Shown here: in pieces, positions 25,433 to 34,278 of the stretch
Position numbering within the stretch: position 1 is the stretch's first letter
Layout of the letters: each line of letters starts with the position of its first letter
Source of the DNA: Tubulanus polymorphus
Taxonomy: Eukaryota; Nemertea; Palaeonemertea; Tubulaniformes; Tubulanidae
Assembly: GCF_964204645.1 (NCBI RefSeq)
Contig: NC_134035.1
Coordinates: forward strand, 6,574,501-6,634,500
Length of the DNA stretch: 60,000 nt
Reading direction: 5' to 3'
Notes under the pieces: model-generated
The model's input: the letters and a program-made list of their open reading frames with translations, nothing else
Databases searched by the model: none
Told to the model about the DNA's origin: nothing
Translations under genes and position numbers: made by a program

Positions 25433-25698
25433 ACGGAAGCGATAAAGGGACTCGAGTTGTCGCGTTCAAACTCGACAAGTCGCCATATTTATGTCGATAT
25501 AATATCGCGATATATCGCGTCAAGTCCACATGAATATGTCTATATATCGTGACGTTTTCACGACAAATTTCGCTTTTTTGCCCATTTTCCACGGGACAAG
25601 CCGTCATTTGAAGACATGTCTAAATGTAAGATGAGGACGCCAGTAATATGACGACTGAGTTTCAAGTCGTCATGAATATGTCGACTTGTCGCGAGGAA
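25433..25698. mobile_element. Fold-back element, 3' truncated
   Basis: Starts TACGGAAGCGATAA like 17598-18004 and follows it to the GCGAGGAAAA stretch. It then stops where the retrotransposon remnant begins. The retroelement therefore appears to have inserted into, or recombined with, this copy. Confidence 0.75.
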
Positions 25699-26253
25699 AA
25701 TTGTGCACGCCCTTCTCCTCCGGCGATCGTGAGGGGTAATCAGGGGTCGAACACGTAATATTAATTATTCGATTCGACAATCCGACGATTCGCTGGTACC
25801 TCGTCGCAGCGGCTTTGTTGGGGGTGTACAGCCTTGGCTCCAACCACCAGTAGAAAAGAAGTTACTCCACGGCCTCTCCAACAACCTGCGACAAACAATA
25901 TTTCATGATAACCAAATTCCAAATATTTATTCATCAACAGTTAGGTACGTTACCGCCATTCGCGGAATCAATACGATGTATGACCACACAAACCCACAAC
26001 CAGAACATAACCGAGAGGGCGCCACAGGCTGGAGTGTCGTTCAGAAAACAAAAGATTACTCAACCAATGTCATTTTTGAATGTCTGTCACATACTCCCCC
26101 GAGCCGTAAAATATCGTCCTCGATATCTCAAAGTGTATCTGAACAAATCGTACACGAACTGGGACAGCATAAGAAGAAGAATAAAATGTCAAGGCCAACA
26201 ACAACTGATTTCAGCAGTCAACCACATGATACAATAAACGATACAACAACACG
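25699..26253 (-). mobile_element. Probable 3' LTR remnant of a Ty3/gypsy-like element
   Basis: On the minus strand this follows the pol remnant and a polypurine tract. It begins TGTTGTTGTATCG and contains an AATAAA polyadenylation-like signal (minus strand, near 25918). No second LTR is visible in the window, so the call rests on position, the purine tract and the TG start. Confidence 0.5.
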
Positions 26254-26270
26254 TTCCCTCCCCCTTTTTT
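26254..26270 (-). other. Polypurine tract
   Basis: Minus strand reads AAAAAAGGGGGAGGGAA immediately before the presumed LTR. This is the expected place for the plus-strand primer of a retrotransposon. Confidence 0.6.
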
Positions 26271-26464
26271 GATAGTTTTTTTTTAATTTTTTTCTTATAT
26301 CATATTGCATATACTAAATGAGTTTACATGTTACACTCTACTATATACCAGTCCGGATCATGTTGGCAAGCGCATCCAACAGTTTAGGATTCTCTAAAAC
26401 CTCCGGACTTTCACATATTCCAGGAAAAATTCAATCCTCCTACGATCCGTTTGCATGTTGAACA

Positions 26465-27125
26465 TTAGAAATTCACCTGAACGCTGCCAAGCCGGGGTTG
26501 TCTCGTCCGCGGTCGGGGCACAGGACGTTCCTCCGAACTAGGACTTGGCTCGTCAACATCCGGTGAAGTTGAAACAGAGGGTGAACTAGCCGGCACGCTA
26601 TCCACCGACAAAGGGCTCAACGGAGGAGTCTCCACGTCAACCAGAACTGGATGCTCCACAGAATCGCTTGTTTCCTCAGCTCCCGGTGAATTCGGAACGG
26701 AGGCCATTTCCGATCGCACAATCTCCTCAGAAATTGGAGCTGGAGAAACACTCTCAATGGAACTTCGAGATAACACGGTGTCCGCACCGGCAATCCCAGG
26801 CTCAACGATGGGAGGTTCCTCCGCAGTTTCCACCTCGCGTGAGACAAGTACCCAGTCTTCCTCGTCGGACCCATCGTCCGCTACTTCGGCAACTATTTCC
26901 TCCGGCATATTAGTATTACCGACAGCGACTTTTTTCGGAGTAACAGGTTCCGGGTTTGCTTCCTTTACTCGGAATGATGTCACGCAAAGGAGTAGCCAAA
27001 GGTAATAACTTGTTCCTATGCAGAATCCTCCTCCCCCCACCTTCAATTCTTTTTAGCTCGTAAACAGGTACATCTCCAGTTACCTTGTTTTCTACGATAT
27101 AAGGCACCGATTCCCAGCGGTCAGC
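26465..27125 (-). pseudogene. C-terminal remnant of retrotransposon Pol (integrase tail)
   Basis: Around 27040-27125 the minus strand encodes PYIVENK, PVYELKR and LHRNKLLPL. These are the signature of the GPY/F-like region at the C-terminal end of Ty3/gypsy and retroviral-type integrases. After a frame change an acidic, proline/serine-rich tail ends in PRPRTRQPRLGSV at 26465. Protease, RT, RNase H and the catalytic core of integrase are absent: this piece follows gag directly. It is thus an internal deletion derivative. The tail frame and the integrase piece differ in phase, so no intact protein is made. Confidence 0.65.
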
Positions 27126-28030
27126 TTATATATGTCGTTCCCTGAATGCTGTTATCTCCCGTTTCAGTTCATTAACGGTTTCCACCAATGATTCAACGGT
27201 CTTTACGAGTTGGCCCGAGCCTTCAGCGTACATCTGGTGCTTCCTAGGCACCAGATTCCTTCCAAGGTTAGATGCCTCTTTCCCAACGCTTGCTATCTCC
27301 CGACCTCCAGGTTGGAACCCAAACTCTTGCTCCAATTTCCTCGCCTCAACCACCATTTCCTGGTATGAATGAGATAACAACAGCGGACGCAGCCCATGAT
27401 TAAGCTGCCTGTTAAAAAATCCCTGCCAAAACTGCGTCTTCAGTTCCGCCTCATCAATCTGTCCAGGGGCGTGACCCCGTATCTCCTCCAACCGACACGC
27501 CCAGAGATTCACACTCTCATCCCTACCTTGCTCTGCTGTATAAAATTTTCCGTATACTTGCCTAGCAGTTAAAATCTCCCCAAACAGGGTATCCAGTCGA
27601 TTGATCACCATGTTCAACGACAAGTCTGACCCGTACTCACCCTCAAGGTTCAACAAACAATCACGTGCTGTACCCTTCAGTGACCTACGAATGAAATTCA
27701 CCACTTGAGAATCCGAGTACACACCATCTGCCTGCAAACCCTGCACCTCACTCTTCCACTGCCGATACGAGACATCAGTTTAATTCTCCTCACCGGAAAA
27801 CGTACTGAGACGTGATGGAGTGTTTATCACGACATTTTGTCTTCCTTTAGACGACTCAGCAAACTCCTTCGGCCTCGGATCCTCGAACGGCACAAAACTG
27901 GGCGGAGTCACCGGTTCAATCCCCAATCGCTTCCGTGAAGTAGCACCATCCCCGTAAGAAAATCTGTTTACAACGGATCCACGTAAAGTAGGGTTTAACC
28001 CTCCTCTACAGGCGCTTCAGCGATTTGTTG
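27126..28030 (-). pseudogene. Ty3/gypsy-like Gag (capsid domain), broken
   Basis: The minus strand carries a Gag capsid-like domain. Landmarks in order are RLSTFSG, YRQWKSEV, VVNFIRRSLKGTA, NRLDTLFGEI, KFYTAEQ, VNLWACRLEEI, then a coiled C-terminal stretch ending at 27126. This pattern is typical of Ty3/gypsy gag and of the domesticated PNMA/CCHC-type relatives. An in-frame TAA at 27780-27782 divides it, with coding similarity on both sides. No CCHC knuckle is present before the junction with the integrase tail. The upstream end merges into the 118-bp satellite, so the 5' LTR and leader are lost. Confidence 0.75.
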
Positions 28031-28089
28031 TTCGACATCCGATAACTGGTCCAACGGCACAACCACTATCTGCACCACATTACCCTGAA

Positions 28090-28804
28090 ATTCGATTTAT
28101 CAGCACATTTTCCCCGTATCGGAAAAATGACAGTGTCGATCCGTATAAGCGCTCAAATCGTCAGGAAAAGCACATTTCGACCCGAAAACGTCGTTCTCCG
28201 CGAGAAAAGACGTTTTCTCATCCGATTTTCCCCGTATCCGAAAAATGGCAATGTCGATTTTTCGTCGCGAAAACGTCGTTCAGCGCGAGAAAAGACGTTT
28301 TTGTATCAAATATTCCCCCTATCGGAAAAACGAAAATGTCGATGCGTAAAAGCGCTCAAATCGTCAGGAAAAGCACTTTTCGACCCGAAAACGTCGTTCA
28401 GCGCGAGAAAAGACGTTTTCGTATCAAATATTCCCCCAATCGGAAAAATGACAAAGTCGATGCGTAAAAGTGCTCATATCGTCAGGAAAAGCACTTTTCG
28501 ACCCGAAAACGTCGTTCAGCGCGAGAAAAGACGTTTTTGTATCAAATATTCCCTCTATCGGAAAAATGAAAATGTCGATGCGTAAAAGCACTCAAATCGT
28601 CAGGAAAAGCACTTTTCGACCCGAAAGTCGTTCTCCGCGAGAAAAGATGTTTTCTCGTCAAATTTTCCCCCTATCGGAAAAATGACAAAGTCGATCCGTA
28701 AAAGCGCTCCAATCGTCAGGAAAAGCACTTTTCGACCCGAAAACGTCGTTCAGCGCGAGAAAAGACGTTTTCGTATCAAATATTCCCCCTATCGGAAAAA
28801 TGAC
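28090..28804. repeat. 118-bp satellite, left part
   Basis: About six tandem units. The marker GTCGATCCGTAAAAG or GTCGATGCGTAAAAG falls near 28135, 28338, 28456, 28574 and 28690 (spacing 116-118). One unit is shortened near 28252. Each unit contains AAAACGTCGTTCAGCGCGAG. The same satellite resumes at 46305 after element 1. The 152-codon frame over it is a repeat artefact. Confidence 0.92.
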
Positions 28805-28810
28805 AAAGTC
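28805..28810. other. Target-site duplication, left copy (AAAGTC)
   Basis: AAAGTC directly precedes the AGTAAT end of element 1 and is repeated directly after the other end at 46305-46310. Six base pairs is the known Polinton duplication length, and the sequence occurs in the satellite unit itself. Confidence 0.9.
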
Positions 28811-28999
28811 AGTAATAGGGGTAATGGGCTTTCAAGCCAAAGGTCGAAGGGTCGAGCTCGTAAAAAAATGAAAATAACAATATTTTACAGTTGAATTAGT
28901 CGCGCACACTCCTAATTCAACTGTAAATTATTGTTATTTTCATTTTTTACTCACTCGCCCCTTCAACCTTTAGCCTGAAAGCCCATTACCCCTATTACT
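28811..28999. repeat. Terminal palindrome (left)
   Basis: The first 189 bp are nearly self-complementary. AGTAATAGGGGTAATGGGC at the start pairs with GCCCATTACCCCTATTACT at the end. The arms are about 87 bp, around a short centre containing GTCGCGCACACTCC. As single strand this would fold into a long hairpin at the element end. Confidence 0.88.
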
Positions 29000-29178
29000 C
29001 TTAAAATATTCATTTACATGAATAACATTTAAATTGATAGATTATTCAATATAAAAGTGTGAGCTCTTATAGAATAGATATATAGATATATTTACAACAT
29101 TATTTCAATATTCATATTTGTGTGAGTTAGATTTTTAAACATTAAAAGTGTTAGTAAAGTGTGATTGAAATAATGCAT
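28811..29178. repeat. Left terminal inverted repeat of element 1
   Basis: Matches the reverse complement of 45938-46304 with only scattered substitutions and small indels. It begins AGTAATAGGGGTAATGGGC. The homology ends at AATAATGCAT near 29178. Confidence 0.92.
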
Positions 29179-30327
29179 AGCTGTTTATACTAGAACATGA
29201 TTCTATTTGAGCCTATATACATTTCATGTAATGAACTATTGAATAAATCTATAAATTCACAGCTGTTACAGCTGTTACTATGACGCCGAGACATATGAGT
29301 CATAATATTGCAAACGTGTAGAGAACATTCTAGAAAGGTGTGCCGGAACCAGATGACGTGGCAGGAAATGAACAGACTGTAACATTACGCTTAGGATATT
29401 CTATCTCTCGAAACGAAATTAGGAGTTTATAGTTTACAATTCTAAATCTAAATGTATAGTACTGTTTTTTGTAGTTATTAGGGCTATTAAATATGAAACC
29501 TTTAGATATATTCTTTTAGATGGCTAGAGTTGCCGCTAATATCTTTTAGATTAATAAAACGCCCGCCATACGCATCAAGAAGTGATAGAGAAACTCAAGA
29601 TACTCTTTCTGACTGAGGAATCAACAGCAATGGATATCGAACCAATAGAAATTAGCACAAGAAACACAAGAATCGCCAAAAGATCGACGAAGAAACTATA
29701 TAAGAATTTCAAAAACATTAAGACTCCAATGATTAAGTTTAACATTTGTTGATGTAGTTAAATATTTACCAGCAATTGAAAAAATGTTTGATTTCTATAA
29801 ATTGTATTTATAGAAATCAAATGATGTATTGGAAGAAACGGCCGAACAACTTGTATAATGTATTGTGTAAATCTGTTTGGTGAATTTTTATGTTCAGTCG
29901 TTTCTATTATGATTAGCGCATGCGCATTGATCCAAACCGGGCCTGAATGCCCGGTCTTGCCTAATGCGAACACGTTTTGATATCTTATGTGTTCAGTTGT
30001 TTCTATTTACAGAATGAATATATAATTATGATTAAAACATGTGCATTAAGCAAAACCGGACATCAATGGCCGCATGTGACGCATGTAACGCATGTGTTGT
30101 TTCTATTTTACAGAATTTATAGAATGAATATATAATTATGATTAGCGCATGCGCATTGATCCAAACCGGGCCTGAATGCGCGGTTTTGCCCAGTGGTATT
30201 ATTTAGATATCAAGGAATCGAAACAACTTATCAAAAGCAGCGAAATGAAAAAAGGATGACGTTGGTCGAAGAAATGGAAGAGGATTCTAAAATATTAACC
30301 AATTTAGTGAAAAAATACGTATAATAA
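29179..30327. other. Subterminal region with GC-rich repeats and a hairpin
   Basis: Mostly non-coding. It holds a perfect 16-bp hairpin with 3-nt loop (29787-29821). It also holds three imperfect repeats of about 110-117 bp starting near 29907, 30024 and 30134. Two of these carry the palindrome GCGCATGCGC followed by an ACCGGGC stretch. These GC-rich inserts contrast with the A/T-rich element. A short frame (29630-29752) is listed separately. Promoter or replication roles are possible but not shown. Confidence 0.6.
29630..29752 (+). CDS. Small basic hypothetical protein (40 codons)
   Basis: ATG-started frame with many Lys/Arg/Asn residues (for example TRNTRIAKRSTKKLYKNFKN). Codon use is A/T-rich like the element genes. 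After its stop, protein-like sequence continues in another frame to about 29813 (VVKYLPAIEKMFDFYK), which suggests a longer gene broken by a frameshift. It lacks the TAAATG start context of the other genes. It may be random. Confidence 0.25.
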   Translation: MDIEPIEISTRNTRIAKRSTKKLYKNFKNIKTPMIKFNIC

Positions 30328-30996
30328 ATGGAACCAGAACAACCACAAACTATCAATATTACAAATAACACTGGTGTTATAAATATATATTACAAGAAGT
30401 GTTCTAAATGTGAATTAGATAAATTAGCTTTAACAGAATTTAGTAAGCGTAAGATTAGCAAAGATGGTTTTCAATATTGCTGTAAAACTTGTTTTAAACT
30501 ATATACCAAACAATACCGAGAAGATAATATAGAACATTATAATTATTATATGGCAGAATATATGAGAGAAAGATATCAAACAGATCTTAATTTTAGATTG
30601 AAACAATGCTTAAGATCTAGATTAACACAATTATTCAACAAAGAAACACATTCAGAAACACTATCTAATTTATTGGGTTGTTCAGATAAATTTCTTAAAT
30701 CATGGATTGTATATCAATTCGACGATAAAATGAATATAGATAATTATGGTGAATACTTTCATATTGATCATACGTTACCGATTTCTAAATTTAACATGAA
30801 TGATGAATACAATAAAAAACTTATTTGGAATTGGAAGAATTTAAGACCTTTAGAAAAGAAGGAAAACATAATTAAATCTAATAAACTAGATTTACAGTTA
30901 TATTTAGAACAGTTAACAAAGGCAAAGAAATTTATTGATCAATGGAACAATGATCCAAATAATGAACAATACGTTGAGTCTTTAATGAGTGGTTAA
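30328..30996 (+). CDS. HNH endonuclease-like protein with zinc ribbon
   Basis: 222 residues, intact. The N-terminal third has paired CxxC motifs (Cys25/28 and Cys52/55) that should bind one zinc ion. The C-terminal half has an HNH-type core: FHIDHTLPIS near residues 144-153, KNLRPL near 171-176 and an N/K-rich end near 180-186. The Asp-His pair, central Asn and terminal Asn/Lys suit a metal-dependent nuclease. Similar zinc-ribbon/HNH proteins are common in phages and large DNA viruses. The start has the ATAATAAATG context. It is the outermost left-arm gene, transcribed inwards. Possible roles are nicking or processing of replication intermediates, or a selfish nuclease passenger. It is one of the few undamaged genes. 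Confidence 0.75.
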   Translation: MEPEQPQTINITNNTGVINIYYKKCSKCELDKLALTEFSKRKISKDGFQYCCKTCFKLYTKQYREDNIEHYNYYMAEYMRERYQTDLNFRLKQCLRSRLTQLFNKETHSETLSNLLGCSDKFLKSWIVYQFDDKMNIDNYGEYFHIDHTLPISKFNMNDEYNKKLIWNWKNLRPLEKKENIIKSNKLDLQLYLEQLTKAKKFIDQWNNDPNNEQYVESLMSG

Positions 30997-31203
30997 AGAT
31001 TAATATATCTCAAATAAAAATATTAACAATTACATAACTTCAACTAACCAGTGAATTCTATTATATTTTTAATATTTTCTTTTCAAAAAGAGAATACTTT
31101 ATATTTTGAATAGATCCGAATAGAAATTCTTTAGCTTTAACTAGCTAGTATCATTTGAAGAATACTTATAATATTTTTTTTCGCTTTTTTTTCTCTAATA
31201 TAA

Positions 31204-31806
31204 ATGTCAAAGAAATCTAATAAGAATAGTATTGATATTGAAAAAACATTAGATGATTTGGGTATAAGTGATAATAAAGATACAGTTGTAACTAATTGTG
31301 CTCAAGTTAATTGTAATATAGATTATGAATACTATTTATATTGTAAGCATCATCTAAAACTATTGATTGCCGGTGGAAAAACAAAAGAGTTTTTAAATAG
31401 AATTATTACTTTTCAAGAATTAGATGCTATGAAACCAGATAAAGTAATGAAATATTTTAAGATTCATGAAGAGGCAAGATTAGCCCGAATAAATGATTCT
31501 ATTTCAGATGGTATTGTCAAATGTTATTCTAAGTTATGTAACCAGTTAATACCAATTAATGATGAAAATAAATTATATAGTGATTTCAAAAATGACTACT
31601 TAGTTATGACTGAATTACAAAAATGGGTTGGTTATGCTTCATTTCAATTAGGATCGGTTATGACATTAATTTCTACTGGCGTCATAACATTTTCGAATAT
31701 CAAGCCTATGGAATATAAATCAGGTAAGAACGAAACAGATGTACTACAACCAAACGTCGAAACAGAAAATGAATCAGAACAAAAATTAACTAAAATAAAT
31801 GAGTGA
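31204..31806 (+). CDS. Hypothetical protein with one membrane segment
   Basis: 200 residues, intact, starting at TATAAATG. I do not recognise the family. Visible features are a hydrophilic N-terminus, several cysteines (CAQVNC, YCKHH, then CYSKLC) that might bind metal or form disulfides, and a hydrophobic stretch near residues 145-166 (GYASFQLGSVMTLISTGVIT). A charged Glu/Asn-rich tail follows. It overlaps the start of the next small gene by 8 bp, a compact viral arrangement. It lies between the HNH gene and the integrase. Element 2 is not covered at this position, so conservation cannot be judged. Confidence 0.6.
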   Translation: MSKKSNKNSIDIEKTLDDLGISDNKDTVVTNCAQVNCNIDYEYYLYCKHHLKLLIAGGKTKEFLNRIITFQELDAMKPDKVMKYFKIHEEARLARINDSISDGIVKCYSKLCNQLIPINDENKLYSDFKNDYLVMTELQKWVGYASFQLGSVMTLISTGVITFSNIKPMEYKSGKNETDVLQPNVETENESEQKLTKINE

Positions 31807-31978
31807 TGGAGTTAAGAAAAAGGCTAGATCCGAGAAACAAATTAAATGGGCAAGAGAATTAGGTAAAAGATCTTCATTAAAAAAAGCTAAGAAAAAGAAA
31901 TTAACTGATATAAATGAATCACCTGATATTGATTCAAATAATAATCCATCTAATTCTTCTAATGCTGGAAGTAATTAA
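31799..31978 (+). CDS. Small lysine-rich protein, possibly split by a stop
   Basis: 59 residues from ATG at 31799 (AATAAATG context), overlapping the previous gene. The N-terminal half is strongly basic (KKKARSEKQ, KKAKKKK), then there is an Asn/Ser-rich end. After the TAA at 31976-31978 the same frame stays open for 58 more codons to 32155. It begins with a clear membrane segment (LYITIGLVTVIILSGVIY) and a charged tail. The simplest reading is one ancestral basic, membrane-anchored protein of about 118 residues cut by a stop mutation. A true short gene is the alternative. No function is recognised. Confidence 0.45.
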   Translation: MSDGVKKKARSEKQIKWARELGKRSSLKKAKKKKLTDINESPDIDSNNNPSNSSNAGSN

Positions 31979-32155
31979 AAATTATATATTACAATTGGAT
32001 TAGTAACAGTTATTATATTATCCGGTGTAATATATAAATCAAAATTCAAATCTGATGATAAATATGATTCCAATGACAATAAACCTATCATACCAGAAAA
32101 TAAGTCAAATCATAAAACCATTGAAACTAAATCTAAATTATTATTAATGAATTAA
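31979..32155 (+). pseudogene. In-frame continuation with transmembrane segment
   Basis: Open in the same frame as 31799-31978 after its stop, without its own good start. It has an 18-residue hydrophobic segment followed by a hydrophilic Asp/Asn/Lys-rich tail. See the preceding entry. Confidence 0.4.
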
Positions 32156-32161
32156 AATAAG

Positions 32162-33279
32162 ATGAAAAAAGAAGAATATTTAAGAGAGTTATATAATAAC
32201 CCAGAAAGTGAAGTATCATATTCTAACGTTACAGAATTATGGAATAAAATTAAATCTGATAATGAAAATGGTGATGGTGCCGTATGGCACCCACATGGTG
32301 GTATAAGATATAGTGAATTAAAATCATGGTTACAAAATCAACCAACATATCAAATACACAAGAAAATGGATAAAACTTATTTAACAAGAAAGGTTATGGT
32401 TTCATATATTGATCAACAATGGCAAGCTGATTTAATTGACATGAAGAACTTAGAGGAATACAACAAAGGATATTTCTGGATATTAAATGTTATAGATATA
32501 TTCAGTAGATACGCATGGTCAATTCCAATCAAAAATATAACTGGTATAGAAGTGACAAATGCTTTTAAATCAATATTTAAAGAAGCTATTCCAGATAAGA
32601 TACAATTTGATGAAGGTAAGGAATTTTATAACAAACATTTCAAAAAACTATTATCTGATAACGATGTAGATTATTTTTCAACACATTCAGATAAAAAAGC
32701 ATCTATTATAGAAAGATTTAATAAAACATTGAAAACTAGAATGTGGAAATATTTTACTGCTAATGAAACATATAAATATATCAATGTGTTAGATGATTTA
32801 GTGAAAGGTTATAATAATTCTAAACAAGTTCTATAAATATGAAACCTATAGAAGCTAGAAAAGAAGATAATTCGGAAATAGTATGGAATAATTTATATGG
32901 AGCGTTTGTAACACATAATTTCGGTGAACCTAAATTTAAAATTGGACAACACGTAAGAATATCTAAATATGGAAAAATATTTTATAAAGGTTATACCCCT
33001 AATTTTACAGAAGAAATATTCAAGATTAAAAAGATAATATAAACTAAACCATTTGTTTATAAATTAGAAGATTTAAAAGATGAAGAAATATTAGGTTATT
33101 TCTATGAACAAGAATTATCACTTGTACCAAATCCAGATGAAATAGAATACAAAATAGAAAAAGTATTGAAAACAAAAACCCTTAAAGGAAAAAAGTATTC
33201 TTTGGTGAAATATAAAGGATATGATGATAAATTTAATGAATGGATTTTATCTAGTAAAATTAAAAGAATAAATGAATAA
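32162..33279 (+). pseudogene. Retroviral-type DDE integrase with chromodomain, broken
   Basis: The integrase would insert element DNA into the host with 6-bp staggered cuts. The first piece (32162-32836, 224 residues) has the core, with Asp90 (WQADLID), Asp150 (IQFDEGKEF) and Glu184 (IIERFNKTL), so the DDE triad is intact. A one-base frameshift near 32826 moves reading to the frame starting MKPIEA (32839). An in-frame TAA at 33040-33042 interrupts that, and the same frame then runs to 33279. Its end is a chromodomain (YKIEKVL, KYSLVKYKGY, NEWI), as known in Polinton integrases, which may guide target choice. The start lacks TAAATG (it reads ATAAGATG). Element 2 has a related integrase at 59404. 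Confidence 0.88.
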
Positions 33280-33883
33280 AGATTTATTTATATTTGAACC
33301 GGATAATATGTTAGTTACTGGAGTAACCAATTGTGGTAAAACACATTTCATATTAGATTTGTTAGAAACTGTTTATAAGAATCATTTTGATAATATAATA
33401 TTATTCTGTCCTACTTATGAAATGAATAAAACATATAATAGAGATATAGTTAAGATGAAAAAGTTTATTATATTAGATCCTAAAACAGTAAAAGAAAATT
33501 TAGATAATTGTATAAAAATAGCAATTGATACTTATAAAGGATCAAATACATTATTCATCGTAGATGATTGCGCAAATTTACATGATTCAAAAGTGAGAGA
33601 AAGTGAGTTATGTTATTTAGCTTTCTCTGGGAGACATTTTGGGATAACAACATGGGTTTTAAATCAAAAATATAATTCAATTGTTAAAGACTTTAGGGAG
33701 AATATAAGATTTCTAGTTTTATTTTATAACAAAGATAAAAAATCTATGCAACAATCATTGGAAGAAAATCAAATTATACCTACTGAGTTACATGATGAAT
33801 ATATGAATAAATTAAAGAATAATAAAGGTTCAAAATTATTACTGAGATTACAATTTCCCTATGAATATAAATTTATAAAATAA
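33272..33883 (+). CDS. A32/FtsK-HerA-type genome packaging ATPase
   Basis: 203 residues, intact. Walker A is GVTNCGKT at residues 17-24 and Walker B is TLFIVDDC, with Asp98 and Asp99. A conserved region SGRHFGITTWVLNQ follows, like the sensor region of poxvirus A32 and Polinton ATPases. The enzyme should form a ring at a capsid vertex and pump DNA in using ATP. It is slightly short for the family (usually about 220-260). The start ATG (AATAAATG) overlaps the end of the integrase frame by 8 bp. The presence of this gene with capsid genes is what makes Polintons virus-like. The last 26 codons are duplicated at 34047-34127. Confidence 0.88.
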   Translation: MNKDLFIFEPDNMLVTGVTNCGKTHFILDLLETVYKNHFDNIILFCPTYEMNKTYNRDIVKMKKFIILDPKTVKENLDNCIKIAIDTYKGSNTLFIVDDCANLHDSKVRESELCYLAFSGRHFGITTWVLNQKYNSIVKDFRENIRFLVLFYNKDKKSMQQSLEENQIIPTELHDEYMNKLKNNKGSKLLLRLQFPYEYKFIK

Positions 33884-34278
33884 CTATTTGTATATCTATG
33901 TATTAGATACCCTATTAGATACCCTAATACCTGATGCCCTATTAGATACCCTATTAGATACCTTAAATACTTAAAACCCCCTTTTTTAAAATTAATATTA
34001 TTTATACAATTTTCAACCAGTTTATTTTTATTTTTTCAACTAATATATGAATAAGTTTGAAAATAATAAAGGTTATTTATTATTACTGAGGTTTCAATTT
34101 CCATATGAATATAAGTTTATAAAATAAGATATTTTATGTATTAGATTGTATTAGATATGTATTAGATATGTATTAGATACCTTAAATACCTTAAATACTT
34201 AAAAGCCCCTTTTTTATTTACTATTATTTTTACAATTTTCAACCTTTATTATTATTTGAGTTAAATATAATTAATATC
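33884..34278. other. Convergent intergenic region with short repeats
   Basis: The plus-strand left arm and minus-strand right arm meet here. It holds several copies of a CTATTAGATACC word (33900-33965 and 34135-34180). It also has two copies of a TTAAATACTTAAAA plus CCCCTTTTTT segment (about 33963 and 34192), suitable as transcription ends. Most of it is a direct duplication of about 200 bp that includes the ATPase tail. Confidence 0.7.
34047..34127 (+). pseudogene. Duplicated C-terminal fragment of the packaging ATPase
   Basis: A 26-codon frame ending FPYEYKFIK followed by stop matches the last 26 codons of the ATPase (33806-33883) with a few changes. The sequence after both stops is also alike. 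This is a tandem duplication, not a functional gene. Confidence 0.75.

Noticed and set aside
26617-27005. Overlapping frames of 81-85 codons in the retroelement tail
   Set aside because: Shadows of the acidic Pro/Ser-rich pol tail; no independent support.
28127-28894. Frames of 70-152 codons with repeated RKSTFRPENVV in the 118-bp satellite (also 46322-47224)
   Set aside because: 118 is not a multiple of 3 and the same words appear in several frames. It is satellite read-through, not a repeat protein.
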